Assembly (NCBI RefSeq): GCF_900094575.1
Contig: NZ_FMAE01000005.1
Span: 736,092 to 800,091 of the forward strand
DNA length: 64,000 bases
Direction of reading: 5' to 3'
Source of the DNA: Bradyrhizobium yuanmingense
Lineage (GTDB): Bacteria; Pseudomonadota; Alphaproteobacteria; Rhizobiales; Xanthobacteraceae
In this document: positions 8,639-19,840 of the stretch, one piece after another
How the letters are laid out: the number at the start of each line of letters is the position of its first letter
Numbering within the stretch: the first letter of the stretch is position 1
Translations under genes and position numbers: made by a program
Notes under the pieces: generated by a model
Told to the model about the DNA's origin: nothing
What the model saw: only the letters and a program-made list of their open reading frames with translations
The model's database searches: none

Positions 8639-9655
8639 TCAGCTTGCCGCCGCCGCAATGTCCATAGGCTCGACAGTGTCGACCGGCAGCGCGAACTGCT
8701 CGACCCGCTGGTACCGCTTCTTGTTGAGCAGCAGCCGTGTGACGTCGGGCCGCGAATAATGTCCGGCGGGATCGGCAGCATTCTTGGCAACGCCAATGGC
8801 GGCGAGATCGATCTCGGCGATCAGCAGGCCCTCCTGTTCGGGCGCCAGCTTCTCCCCGATCTGACTGCCGTCGGGGCCGTAGATGGCCGCAAAGCCGCCG
8901 CCCGCATGCAGCAGCGCATTCTTGTCCGGCCGATCGCAGAGCTCGTCGATCATGGCCTGCGAGACGGTGGCGCAAGGCGCGAGCACGAAGCAGGAGCCTT
9001 CCACCGCATAGACGCGCGAAGCCGCGTTGTTGACCTCGGCCCCTAATGCCGGCGCGAAGGGATCGTAGAGCGAGAAGCTCGGCCAGGCCGCGACATGGAC
9101 CTGCTCGTTCTGAGCGTACATCGCGTATTTCGACAGCGGCTGCAGATGCTCCCAGCAGCACAGGGCGCCGAGCCGGCCGATGTCGGGCCGCACATGCACG
9201 GCGAGGTCGCTGCCGTCGCCTTCGCCATAGACCGTGCGCTCGGCATGGGTCGGCCGCAGCTTGCGGCGCTTTGCAATGGTCTCGCCATCAGGGCCGATCA
9301 GCCATTGCGCGAGGTAGAGGCTGCCGCCGTCGCGCTCGGACAGGCCGACAACGGCGGTGAGCCTTGCCTTGCGCACGGCCTCGCGCAGGCGTTCGGCCTG
9401 CGAGCTGTCATAGGACAGCGAATTGTCGAAATAGCGCTGCACGAAGCCCCGCCCGATCGCCCAGGCCGGGGAGTCCAGCCAGATGTGCCAGGGGTAGCCG
9501 GGGATGAAAGCTTCAGGAAAGGCGATCAGCTTGGCGCCCTTTTCCGCGGCCTCCCCGATCAGCGCGATCGACTTGTCGATCGAGGCGTCGAGATCGAGCC
9601 AGGCCGGTGCCGCCTGCACCACCGCAACCTTGTATTTCGGATGTTCGATGCCCAT
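8639..9655 (-). CDS. Nitrilase (carbon-nitrogen hydrolase family)
   Basis: A 338-residue nitrilase that should hydrolyse nitriles to carboxylic acids and ammonia. The Glu-Lys-Cys triad can be read: E48 in AFPEAFIPGYP, K132 in AKRRKLRPTH and C167 in LCCWEH. The CWEH form and the C-terminal GGHYSRPD-like segment (DPAGHYSRPDV) fit true nitrilases rather than amidases. The start at 9655 is chosen because GGAGG sits 5 nt before it; ATG 9667 is an alternative. It is first in the nit-oxd pair, and the product of Oxd is its natural substrate. An AraC-type gene is divergent upstream. Confidence 0.92.
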   Translation of the reverse strand: MGIEHPKYKVAVVQAAPAWLDLDASIDKSIALIGEAAEKGAKLIAFPEAFIPGYPWHIWLDSPAWAIGRGFVQRYFDNSLSYDSSQAERLREAVRKARLTAVVGLSERDGGSLYLAQWLIGPDGETIAKRRKLRPTHAERTVYGEGDGSDLAVHVRPDIGRLGALCCWEHLQPLSKYAMYAQNEQVHVAAWPSFSLYDPFAPALGAEVNNAASRVYAVEGSCFVLAPCATVSQAMIDELCDRPDKNALLHAGGGFAAIYGPDGSQIGEKLAPEQEGLLIAEIDLAAIGVAKNAADPAGHYSRPDVTRLLLNKKRYQRVEQFALPVDTVEPMDIAAAAS

Positions 9656-9849
9656 TGCCGCCTCCATTGCCGGTTGATCGCAAGCCACGTCCGATGCAGT
9701 CTATTTGGCCAAGCTGGGCGGCCAGGCGCTCGACCACGGCGGAACAAAAACTCGACTGGAAGGGATCGCCCGGTACGGAATTTGCCTCCGGTCAGGCTCG
9801 ATCTGCGCCAACATGCGGTTTTGCAGGATGTGAAAGGGAGGCTGTCCTG

Positions 9850-10806
9850 ATGCCAATCCAGTTCACGACAGACGGCAGTCCCGGCTACCGGCGGCTCGCG
9901 CTCTGGCAGGACATCGTCTGCGACGTCTTCGTCGGGCTCGACTGCAAGTCCGACCTCGGCAGCGCCTTTCATGGCTCGGTCACGCAGGCCTCGCTCGGCA
10001 AGGCCGTGTGCTCCGAGGTCTGCTCGGACCGCCAGCACGTCTTCCGCACACCGTCGCGCATCGCGCGCTCGGATCAGGGTTTCGTCCTAGTCGCACTCGG
10101 CAATCGCGGCAACGGTGGCGTTGTACAGGACGGCCGCGAGACCGTGATCCACCCCGGCGAGTTCGCGCTCTACGACACGACGCGCCCGTACGAGCTGAAG
10201 TTCAACGACAGTTTTACGCAGACCATCTTCAAGGTCCCACGCGAGATGCTGCAGCGGCGGCTCGGCGGCACCGAGACGCTGACAGCAATGTCATTTGGCG
10301 CCGACGCACCGCTCGAGCGGCTCGCCTATGATTTCATTGTCCGGCTCTGCCAAAATGCGGATAGCTTGGCTCTGGATACGGCTACGGCGCTGTCGGAGCA
10401 GGCAGTTGATCTGCTTGCGATGGCATTGAGCGAGCGGCTCGGCAAGTCATCGCTGCCGTCCTCGACCCACCGCTCGGCCCTGCTCTACCGAGTGAAGGCG
10501 CACATCCGCGCGCACCTCGCCGATCCCGATCTCTCGGTCGCTGAAACCGCAGCCGCGTTCGGCATCTCGCCGCGCTATGTCAACGATCTTCTCGCAGACG
10601 AGGACACCTCCTTCCAGCGTCATGTCCTTGCCGAACGCCTCGCCCGATGTCGGAGGGATCTCGCCTCGCCTCTGCTCGCCCATCGCCACATCAGCGAGAT
10701 CGCCTTCGCCTGGGGCTTCAACGACCTCTCGCATTTCGGCCGCGTCTTCCGCGAGCATTTCGGGATGTCGCCGCGCGACTTCCGGCAGAGCCAGTTGCGG
10801 CATTGA
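9850..10806 (+). CDS. AraC-family transcriptional regulator of the nit-oxd cluster
   Basis: A 318-residue regulator. Residues 1-190 form an AraC-binding-like sensor of the kind seen in FeaR-type activators, including SDQGFVLVALGNRGNGGVVQDGRE and GEFALYDTTRPYEL. Residues 215-315 carry the double helix-turn-helix, with LSVAETAAAFGISPRYV and HRHISEIAFAWGFNDLSHFGRVF. It is divergent from the nitrilase across a 194-nt gap that should hold its operators. By analogy it is probably an aldoxime- or nitrile-responsive activator of nit-oxd; the inducer is unknown. Confidence 0.87.
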   Translation: MPIQFTTDGSPGYRRLALWQDIVCDVFVGLDCKSDLGSAFHGSVTQASLGKAVCSEVCSDRQHVFRTPSRIARSDQGFVLVALGNRGNGGVVQDGRETVIHPGEFALYDTTRPYELKFNDSFTQTIFKVPREMLQRRLGGTETLTAMSFGADAPLERLAYDFIVRLCQNADSLALDTATALSEQAVDLLAMALSERLGKSSLPSSTHRSALLYRVKAHIRAHLADPDLSVAETAAAFGISPRYVNDLLADEDTSFQRHVLAERLARCRRDLASPLLAHRHISEIAFAWGFNDLSHFGRVFREHFGMSPRDFRQSQLRH

Positions 10807-10955
10807 GGTGCATTCCAGTCGGCTGTCATCTGCACGATCAGGTCATGCCGAGCAGGGCCGGTATGTGAGCAGGTGATAGGACACGGCGCCTGCTTGCAGT
10901 ATCTTCCGCCGCCAAGGCCGCCACGATCATCAGCGGCCAGCCAAGGAGCAGATCG

Positions 10956-11981
10956 ATGGAATACCGACGCTTGGGCCGGTCCGGCCTTATGGTGCCTGCC
11001 TTGAGCCTGGGAACGGGCACGTTCGGCGGCGTCGGCCGCCTTGCGGCATGGGGCACGACGGACGCGACCGAGGCGCGGCGTCTTCTGGACATCTGCCTCG
11101 AGGCCGGCGTGTCGATGTTCGACACCGCGAATGTCTATTCGCTCGGCGAGTCCGAGCGGGTGCTCGGTGAGGCCATCAAGGGTCGCCGGGACAAGGTCCT
11201 GATCTCGACCAAGGCGACCTTCCGCTTTGGCGACGGTCCCAACGATATCGGCTCGTCGCGTGAGCACCTGCTCAAAGCCATCGACGGTTCGTTGAGCCGG
11301 CTCGGCACCGATTATATCGATCTTTTCCAGCTCCACGGCTTCGACGCCTTCACGCCGTCCGAAGAGGTGCTCTCGACTCTCGACGTGCTCGTGCGCGCCG
11401 GCAAGATCCGCTATGTCGGCGTCTCGAATTTCTCGGGCTGGCACCTGATGAAGTCGCTCGGCGTCGCCGACAAGCACGGTTTTCCGCGTTACGTCGCCAA
11501 CCAGACCTACTATTCCCTGATCGGGCGCGACTACGAATGGGAGTTGATGCCGCTCGGCCTCGACCAGGGGTTGGGCGCCGTGGTCTGGTCGCCGCTCGGC
11601 TGGGGGCGCCTCACCGGAAAGATCCGCCGCGGTCAGCCGAAACCGGAAGTCAGCCGCCTGCCCAAGACGGCCGAATTCGGACCGCCCGTCTCGGACGAGC
11701 ACGTCTACCGTGTCGTCGATGCGATCGACGAGATCGCCAAGGAGACCGGCAAGAGCGTCTCGCAGATCGCGCTGAACTGGCTGCTGCAGCGTCCGACGGT
11801 CTCGACGCTGATCATCGGCGCACGCAACGAGACCCAGCTGCGCGAAAATCTCGGCGCGGTTGGCTGGTCCTTGACCAAGGACCAGGTCGCAAAGCTCGAT
11901 GCCGCGAGCACGGTGACGCTGCCCTATCCCTACTGGCACCAGCGCGTGACCTTCAGCGACCGCAATCCACCGGCGGTGTAG
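10956..11981 (+). CDS. Aldo/keto reductase
   Basis: A 341-residue NADPH-dependent oxidoreductase of the AKR family (YajO/Tas-like group). The N-terminal MEYRRLGRSGLMVPALSLGTGTFGG is typical. Catalytic residues are visible: Asp and Tyr in FDTANVYSLGESE, Lys in LISTKATFRFG and His in DLFQLHGFD. Cofactor contacts appear in IGARNETQLREN. The substrate is unknown. It stands alone between the AraC gene and an MFS exporter. Confidence 0.88.
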   Translation: MEYRRLGRSGLMVPALSLGTGTFGGVGRLAAWGTTDATEARRLLDICLEAGVSMFDTANVYSLGESERVLGEAIKGRRDKVLISTKATFRFGDGPNDIGSSREHLLKAIDGSLSRLGTDYIDLFQLHGFDAFTPSEEVLSTLDVLVRAGKIRYVGVSNFSGWHLMKSLGVADKHGFPRYVANQTYYSLIGRDYEWELMPLGLDQGLGAVVWSPLGWGRLTGKIRRGQPKPEVSRLPKTAEFGPPVSDEHVYRVVDAIDEIAKETGKSVSQIALNWLLQRPTVSTLIIGARNETQLRENLGAVGWSLTKDQVAKLDAASTVTLPYPYWHQRVTFSDRNPPAV

Positions 11982-12113
11982 GACAGCTGCATCAAGCGCG
12001 CTTGGGTAAGCCGGCGCGCTGGCGGCCGGTTCCGGAACTATCGCGGCCCTGCCCTGTTGGCGCAATACTCGGCATTTGGCCGAGTCCGATTCGCCAACGA
12101 TACGCCGCTCACG

Positions 12114-13535
12114 ATGTCGACAGTCACCATTGAGCATGCCGACGGCCTGCCGCAGCCGCAACGCAATCAGGCGGTGCTGACCATTGCGCTCGGCATCGTC
12201 ATGGCGGTGGTCGACAGCACCATCGTCAATGTGGCGCTGCCGACGATCGCGGCCGATCTCGATGCGACCCCGGCCTTGTCGATCTGGATCGTCAGCGGCT
12301 ACCAGCTCGCGATCACGATCTCGCTGCTGCCGCTGGCTTCGCTCGGCGAGATCGTCGGCTATCGCCGCGTCTATCTGGTCGGGTTGGCGCTGTTCACGCT
12401 GGCCTCGGCCTTCTGTGCGCTGGCCCACACGCTGCCGCTGCTGACGATCGCGCGCATCCTCCAGGGCTTTGGCGCGGCCGGCATCATGAGCGTCAACGCC
12501 GCGCTGGTACGTTTCACCTATCCGCGCAGCCTGCTCGGCCGCGGCATCGGGCTCAACGCGCTCGTCGTCGCCTTCTCGGCCGCGATCGGCCCGACACTCG
12601 CCGCCGGCATCCTCGCGGTCGGAAGCTGGCCCTGGTTGTTCGCGATCAACGTGCCGCTCGGCGTGGTGACACTGGTGCTGGGCCTGCGCAGCCTGCCGCA
12701 CACCAAGCCCGCGAGCCGCTCCTTCGACTGGCAGAGTGCAGGGCTGTCGGCGATCACGTTCGGCGTCGGCATCGCGGCGGTCGACAACGTCGGTCATGGC
12801 GAGGCCGCGATCACTTGTCTCGTGCAATTCGTCATCGCGATCGCCGCGGGTGCGCTGCTGATCTATCGCGAGACTCACATGACCTCGCCGCTCTTGCCGA
12901 TCGACCTGCTGCGCATCCCCGTTTTCGCGCTGTCGATTGCGACCTCGATCGCATCGTTCTGCGGGCAGATGCTGGCCTTCGTCGCGATCCCCTTCTATCT
13001 CCAGAGCCGCTTCGGCTATTCGGCCGTGCATATGGGCCTGTTGATCACGCCATGGCCGATCGCATTGGCGTTTGCGGCCCCTCTCGCCGGCCGCCTGGTC
13101 GAGCATTATCCGGCCGGCCTGCTCGGCGGTATTGGGCTCACGCTATTCGCCTGCGGCCTTGGCGCGCTCGCCTTCCTGCCGGCGACGCCAACGCCGCTCG
13201 ACGTGATCTGGCGGATGGCGCTCGCCGGCGCCGGCTTCGGTCTGTTCCAGACCCCCAATAACCGCACCATGATCGCAGCCGCCCCGCGCGAGCGCGCCGG
13301 CGGCGCCAGCGGCATGCTGGGGACGGCGCGCCTGCTCGGCCAGACCACTGGAGCGGCGCTGGTGGCGCTGTTGCTCGGACGGTATCCGCTTGAGGGGACC
13401 AGGCTGGCGCTCCTTGTCGGCGTTGGATTTGCGCTGTGCGGCGCGATGCTGAGCATGCTGCGGCTTTCCACAGCCGGCGCGCGCGGTGCCGAGCACGTCC
13501 GCGTGCAGGACGATCAGCGCCTGCGGGGTGAATAG
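12114..13535 (+). CDS. MFS transporter, DHA2 (14-helix) drug efflux type
   Basis: A 473-residue inner-membrane proton antiporter. The first helix carries the DHA2 motif MAVVDSTIVNVALPTIAADL, then SIWIVSGYQLAITISLLPLASLGEIVGYRRVY contains the motif A loop. About 13-14 hydrophobic stretches follow. The ATG at 12114 removes 19 uncharacteristic residues of an upstream start. Exported compound unknown; no local repressor gene is seen. Confidence 0.85.
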   Translation: MSTVTIEHADGLPQPQRNQAVLTIALGIVMAVVDSTIVNVALPTIAADLDATPALSIWIVSGYQLAITISLLPLASLGEIVGYRRVYLVGLALFTLASAFCALAHTLPLLTIARILQGFGAAGIMSVNAALVRFTYPRSLLGRGIGLNALVVAFSAAIGPTLAAGILAVGSWPWLFAINVPLGVVTLVLGLRSLPHTKPASRSFDWQSAGLSAITFGVGIAAVDNVGHGEAAITCLVQFVIAIAAGALLIYRETHMTSPLLPIDLLRIPVFALSIATSIASFCGQMLAFVAIPFYLQSRFGYSAVHMGLLITPWPIALAFAAPLAGRLVEHYPAGLLGGIGLTLFACGLGALAFLPATPTPLDVIWRMALAGAGFGLFQTPNNRTMIAAAPRERAGGASGMLGTARLLGQTTGAALVALLLGRYPLEGTRLALLVGVGFALCGAMLSMLRLSTAGARGAEHVRVQDDQRLRGE

Positions 13536-13658
13536 CCGGACCCGACCCGGTTCGCGCGTAGTCGTGCACAACCTCCGCGTGGCTTAACTATTCGGAGCAA
13601 TGGCCTATTGCCCTCCCGCGCCGGTTGCGCATAGTGGCGGTGGGACAAGGGGCATTTC

Positions 13659-14108
13659 ATGCGTTCATTTGGAATTGTGGCGCTCAGCGTCATGCTGGGC
13701 GGCTGCGCGTCGGTCACGCGCGGTACGACGGAGAATATCAGCATTTCATCGACACCATCAGGCGTGGAAGCCGTCGTCAGCGGAATGGACGTTCCGACCA
13801 CCTGCACGACCCCTTGCTCCGTGGTCGTCAAGCGGAACGCCGACATCTCGATCACCTTCCAGAAGGAAGGCTATCAGCCGCAAATCGTTCCGCTCAGCCG
13901 GGACGTCCAGACGGGCGGAGCCGCGGGTTTTGCGGGCAATCTCCTGTTGGGCGGTATCGTCGGCATGGGCGTCGACGCAGCGACCGGAGCCGCGACCGAT
14001 CACAAGCCGAATCCGGTCATCGTGACGATGCAGCCGTCGGTCCCGCACGCAGCACCGCGCGCACCGAGAAAGCCGCGGCCGCCGCGCGAACCGCAGGCCG
14101 GAACGTAA
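13659..14108 (+). CDS. Small outer-membrane-type lipoprotein
   Basis: A 149-residue lipoprotein with a lipobox (LGGC) placing the lipidated cysteine at residue 16. The mature part has a PEGA-like beta region (STPSGVEAVVSG...CTTPCSVVVKRN...ISITFQKEGYQP). A glycine-rich hydrophobic stretch (GFAGNLLLGGIVGMGVDAATGA) follows, then a Pro/Arg-rich tail. Conserved in Bradyrhizobium-like genomes as far as I recall; no assigned function. A bidirectional terminator follows. Confidence 0.8.
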   Translation: MRSFGIVALSVMLGGCASVTRGTTENISISSTPSGVEAVVSGMDVPTTCTTPCSVVVKRNADISITFQKEGYQPQIVPLSRDVQTGGAAGFAGNLLLGGIVGMGVDAATGAATDHKPNPVIVTMQPSVPHAAPRAPRKPRPPREPQAGT

Positions 14109-14140
14109 GGCCTCCTCGCGCAGACATCGGTGCAAACAGA

Positions 14141-14167
14141 AAGGCCGGCTTTGCAGCCGGCCTTTTC
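14141..14167. terminator. Bidirectional rho-independent terminator between the lipoprotein gene and clpA
   Basis: A perfect 10-bp stem (aaggccggct / agccggcctt) with a 4-nt loop, followed by a T run on the plus strand and preceded by A residues that serve the minus strand. It sits between two convergent genes. Confidence 0.85.
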
Positions 14168-14185
14168 GATTTCATCACGTGCCGA

Positions 14186-16594
<2,409 letters not shown>

Positions 16595-16867
16595 TCGCGT
16601 CCTCTATGGCCCCCACCATCATGATCGTCATCGCCCGGTCAGGCAACAACAACCTTTGTCACATATAGTTATACAAGACCGCGGCGAAAGACCGGTTCCG
16701 CGACTCGGCGGCGACACACTTGCGGCATTTTCGATGCAAAACCCGTTCCGATTTGGGCGGGATCGGCGCCGGCGCAGAATTCCGTAGTTTTGCCGGCTGC
16801 AGCCCACTACGCGACAATCACACTGCGGCTTGTACAAGAGCCGGCTTCAAACGCGCCGCAAGCCGTC

Positions 16868-17200
16868 TTACTTCTTTTCCATCACGCATTGCAGCGGGTG
16901 CTGGTGCTTGCGGGCGAAGTCCATCACCTGCGTCACCTTGGTCTCGGCGATCTCATAGGTGAACACGCCGCACTCCCCGATCCCGTGATGATGGACGTGC
17001 AGCATGATCTTGGTCGCGGCTTCGATGTCCTTGTTGAAGAACTTCTCCAGCACGTGAACGACGAACTCCATCGGCGTGTAGTCGTCGTTCAGGATCAGCA
17101 CGCGATACAGGTTCGGCCGCTTGGTCTTGGGCTTGACCTTGGTGATGACCGACGTGCTCGGACCCGAGGGAGTACCCGAACGGTTGTCGTCATTGCTCAT
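16868..17200 (-). CDS. clpS: ATP-dependent Clp protease adaptor ClpS
   Basis: A 110-residue adaptor that delivers N-degron substrates to ClpA. The flexible N-terminal tail (about 1-30) precedes the ClpS core: YRVLILNDDYTPMEFVVHVLEKFF, then MLHVHHHGIGECGVFTYEIAETKV, with the substrate-pocket residues in the NDDYTPMEFV region. The ATG at 17200 (MSNDD) agrees with the usual length; alternative starts at 17260 (ATG) and 17284 (GTG) extend it. Its position before clpA is the standard arrangement. Confidence 0.94.
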   Translation of the reverse strand: MSNDDNRSGTPSGPSTSVITKVKPKTKRPNLYRVLILNDDYTPMEFVVHVLEKFFNKDIEAATKIMLHVHHHGIGECGVFTYEIAETKVTQVMDFARKHQHPLQCVMEKK

Positions 17201-17679
17201 GCGAGGCGCGTCGGCAGCGGCTGGCGCGGACAGATCGAGGCTGGAAGTCAATTGCAGCATGGCACAGGCGTTCAAATTCCCCACGGAAGCGAATGGCGGT
17301 CACCGCGCGACCCCGCCCTTCGGAGCCTGGCGCAGGCGCGCCGCCTTGGATCGCCGCTCCCGGCAAATGCGGTCGAGGCCGGATCGCTCGCCAGCAATAT
17401 GGCCCTGCCCCCGGCCCGCCGCAAGCACGCGGGGGTTCAGCCCATGCGGTCGCAGCAGTCCCGATTCCCGGTCCGGGCGATCCTGATCAGGTTAATCAAT
17501 CCGGAGCGATTTGACAAAAATTTCCGCGCGGCAGGTTTAGAACGTGTTGACCAGGAACCCGGCCGTTAACCCGGCTGCGACGGTTTTCCGCAAAACGCTC
17601 CGTTTTTCTACAGTCCAATTTACCTGCCATTCAATGGCATGGCGCGAAATCGGGCAAAACACAGATTTCGGGGATCGTC
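17201..17679. other. 479-nt spacer between divergent clpS and tadG-like genes
   Basis: No convincing gene. The only sigma70-like match I see for the plus strand is ttgaca at 17511-17516, with a weak gtttag-like box about 18 nt later; it lies 165 nt before the downstream start. The right third is AT-richer and probably holds the promoters for both flanking genes. Confidence 0.4.
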
Positions 17680-19041
17680 ATGTCTGGTCTGCCCCTCGTC
17701 AGCCGCCTTGGTCGACAACTCGCCCGTTTCGCAGCGGCCGAGCAAGGCAATATCGCAGTGATCTTCGCCATTGCGCTCGTTCCAGTGCTGAGCTTCGTCG
17801 GCGCTGCGATCGACTATAGCCGCGCGGCCCAGGCGCGCACCGCGATGCAGTCGGCCCTCGATTCCACCGCGCTGATGCTGTCACGGGACCTGTCCGCCGG
17901 CACCATCTCGACGTCTCAGATCTCCACCAAGGCCCAATCCTATTTCAACGCCCTGTTCACGGACACCAAGACCCTGCCCTCGGTCAGCGTCGGCGCCACC
18001 TACAACGCGAGCACCAGTATCGGCTCGACGATCCAGCTGACCGGAACCGGCACCTACACGACGAGCTTCATGAAGATCGCCGGCTTCCCGACCCTCGACG
18101 TCGGCACCTCATCCACCAGCGCCTGGGGCCTGACGCGCATGCGCGTGGCCCTGGTGCTCGACGTCACGGGATCGATGGCGTACGACGACAAGATGCCGGC
18201 GATGAAAACGGCCGCGAAGAACCTGGTCGACCAGCTCAGCGCGCTCGCGAAGACCAACGGCGACGTCTACATCTCGATCGTGCCGTTCGCCAAGGACGTC
18301 AACGTCGGCAGCAGCAACTACACGAAGAGCTGGATCGACTGGTCCGACTGGGAGGCCGTGAACGGGACCTGTAGCAACACATCCTACACGAGACAGTGGA
18401 CCTGCGTTAACAACGGCAAGATTTGGACACCGAGGAACCACAACACGTGGAACGGGTGCGTCACCGATCGTGACCAGGACTATGACACCAAGAACACGAC
18501 TCCAGTGAGCAGCAATTCGGCTACGCTTTTCCCGGCCGAGCAATATTCCTACTGCAACTCCAGCAATTCGGCCTACATCCAGCCGGTCATGCCGCTCAGT
18601 TACGATTGGACCTCGCTCAAATCTCTGATCGACAAGCTGGTTCCGACCGGCAACACCAACCAGGGCATCGGCCTTGCCTGGGGCTGGATGACGCTGTCGA
18701 TGGGCGACCCCATGAATGCCCCGGCCAAGGACACGAACTACACCTACAAGGATGCGATCGTCCTGCTCTCCGACGGTCTCAACACGCAAAACCGCTGGTA
18801 CAGCGGTGCTTCGCAGATCGACGCTCGCCAGAAGGTCCTCTGCGACAACGCCAAGGCCCAGCCCAACAACATCACGATCTATACGGTGCAGGTGAACACC
18901 GGCGGCGATCCGACCTCGAGCGTGCTGCAATATTGCGCCAGCGGCAGCGACAAGTTCTATCTGGTCACTTCGGCGAGCCAGACGGTCTCGGTGTTCAAGG
19001 ATATCGGCACTTCGCTGTCGAAGCTGCGCGTCGCACGCTGA
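17680..19041 (+). CDS. TadG-like pilus-assembly protein with von Willebrand factor A domain
   Basis: A 453-residue envelope protein. Residues 22-47 (GNIAVIFAIALVPVLSFVGAAIDYSR) form the TadE/TadG-type N-terminal membrane anchor. A VWA domain follows with the metal-ion site DVTGSM near residue 160, the later threonine region GNTNQGIGLAW and DAIVLLSDGLNT. Ser/Thr/Asn-rich inserts lie between. TadG proteins support Flp/Tad pilus secretion, but no tad genes are next to this one, so it may be an orphan paralogue. A terminator hairpin follows the stop. Confidence 0.82.
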   Translation: MSGLPLVSRLGRQLARFAAAEQGNIAVIFAIALVPVLSFVGAAIDYSRAAQARTAMQSALDSTALMLSRDLSAGTISTSQISTKAQSYFNALFTDTKTLPSVSVGATYNASTSIGSTIQLTGTGTYTTSFMKIAGFPTLDVGTSSTSAWGLTRMRVALVLDVTGSMAYDDKMPAMKTAAKNLVDQLSALAKTNGDVYISIVPFAKDVNVGSSNYTKSWIDWSDWEAVNGTCSNTSYTRQWTCVNNGKIWTPRNHNTWNGCVTDRDQDYDTKNTTPVSSNSATLFPAEQYSYCNSSNSAYIQPVMPLSYDWTSLKSLIDKLVPTGNTNQGIGLAWGWMTLSMGDPMNAPAKDTNYTYKDAIVLLSDGLNTQNRWYSGASQIDARQKVLCDNAKAQPNNITIYTVQVNTGGDPTSSVLQYCASGSDKFYLVTSASQTVSVFKDIGTSLSKLRVAR

Positions 19042-19063
19042 CGGTCGCATCGCTCCCCAACAA

Positions 19064-19092
19064 AAAGCCCGGCTGGTTCAGCCGGGCTTTTC
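19064..19092. terminator. Bidirectional rho-independent terminator
   Basis: A perfect 10-bp stem (aaagcccggc / gccgggcttt) with a 7-nt loop, A-rich on the left and T-rich on the right. It serves both the tadG-like gene and the convergent phasin gene. Confidence 0.85.
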
Positions 19093-19114
19093 GATTCCAG
19101 GATGTCTCGAGACG

Positions 19115-19453
19115 TTACTGAGCGGCCGGGGTGAACTTCGACACGATGGTCTCGACCGGCTTGAACGCCTGCTTGGCGAGGTCGCTGTAGAGGCCGGCGA
19201 TCTTCTGCGATTCCGCGACGAAGGTTTCGTAGGCGGAACGGGCAAAATCGGTCTGCGCTTCCATCGCCTTGTCCAGCGACTTCACGCCGGAAAGCTTCTC
19301 GACGAAGGACTTGGTGTCTTCGAACGACTTCTTCGTGTAGTCGCCATAGGCGCTGGCGATCGCCTGGAGGCCGTGCTGCACTGAGGTCGCGGAGGCAACG
19401 CACTGCTCGAACTGCTCTTTCCCGTAGCTCTGGAAGTCTTCAACCTTGAACAT
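19115..19453 (-). CDS. Phasin family protein
   Basis: A 112-residue alpha-helical phasin. Phasins coat polyhydroxyalkanoate granules and control their number and size. The FKVEDFQSYGKEQFEQCVASAT start and the following amphipathic helices (LQAIASAYGDYTKKSFEDTKSF, DFARSAYETFVAESQKIAGLYSDLAKQAF) match the rhizobial phasin family. A Pro/Ala tail ends the protein. Two TTGTGC-like palindromes lie 62-105 nt upstream of the start and probably bind its regulator. Confidence 0.9.
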   Translation of the reverse strand: MFKVEDFQSYGKEQFEQCVASATSVQHGLQAIASAYGDYTKKSFEDTKSFVEKLSGVKSLDKAMEAQTDFARSAYETFVAESQKIAGLYSDLAKQAFKPVETIVSKFTPAAQ

Positions 19454-19514
19454 TTCGGAATCCTTTTCCCTGGCTCGCGTCGGGAAGCCCCGGCTCCCTG
19501 ACTCCGCCCAAAAT

Positions 19515-19558
19515 TAGTGCAACGCACAACAAAGTCAAGAATCTTGTGCGGCGCACAA
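19515..19558 (-). promoter_or_regulatory. Pair of TGC-N3-GCA palindromes upstream of the phasin gene
   Basis: Site 1 (19544-19558) has perfect 6-bp arms, TTGTGC and GCACAA, around a 3-nt spacer. Site 2 (19515-19529) repeats it with one mismatched arm (TAGTGC). Their centres are 29 nt apart. The GC-rich TGC...GCA half-sites recall the sites of PhaR-type repressors that silence phasin genes when no polymer is present. The link is inference. Confidence 0.5.
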
Positions 19559-19840
19559 ATCCGGCGCAAATCACAGAGATTCCCGGGGTTTCCCGCAAGG
19601 GTTCCTTAAGCTTTTGGAAACCGGGCCACCCTACTTTGATTCCCTGGACGTGGTCACTTCCGCGAGCGGCCAAAAGCCGTTTGAGAACATCACCTTAGCC
19701 AGAACAGCGGCTCGGGTCCAACGTCCCCCGCGGCCAACAACCAGCGGAGGGACAGCCTGAGCAGGTAATGATCCCGGGTCCGTCGGGCACAATTTCGCCT
19801 CACGAGCCGGTGATCAAGTCAGAAACGGGGACGGGGTTCC

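Noticed and set aside
10620..13106. 828-codon open frame on the minus strand
   Set aside because: Antisense to the AraC, aldo/keto reductase and MFS genes; Arg/Asp/Gln-rich with no recognisable domain.
17479..17500. Fnr/FixK-type box (tgatcaggttaatcaa)
   Set aside because: The half-sites are 7 nt apart instead of 4, so it does not fit TTGAT-N4-ATCAA.
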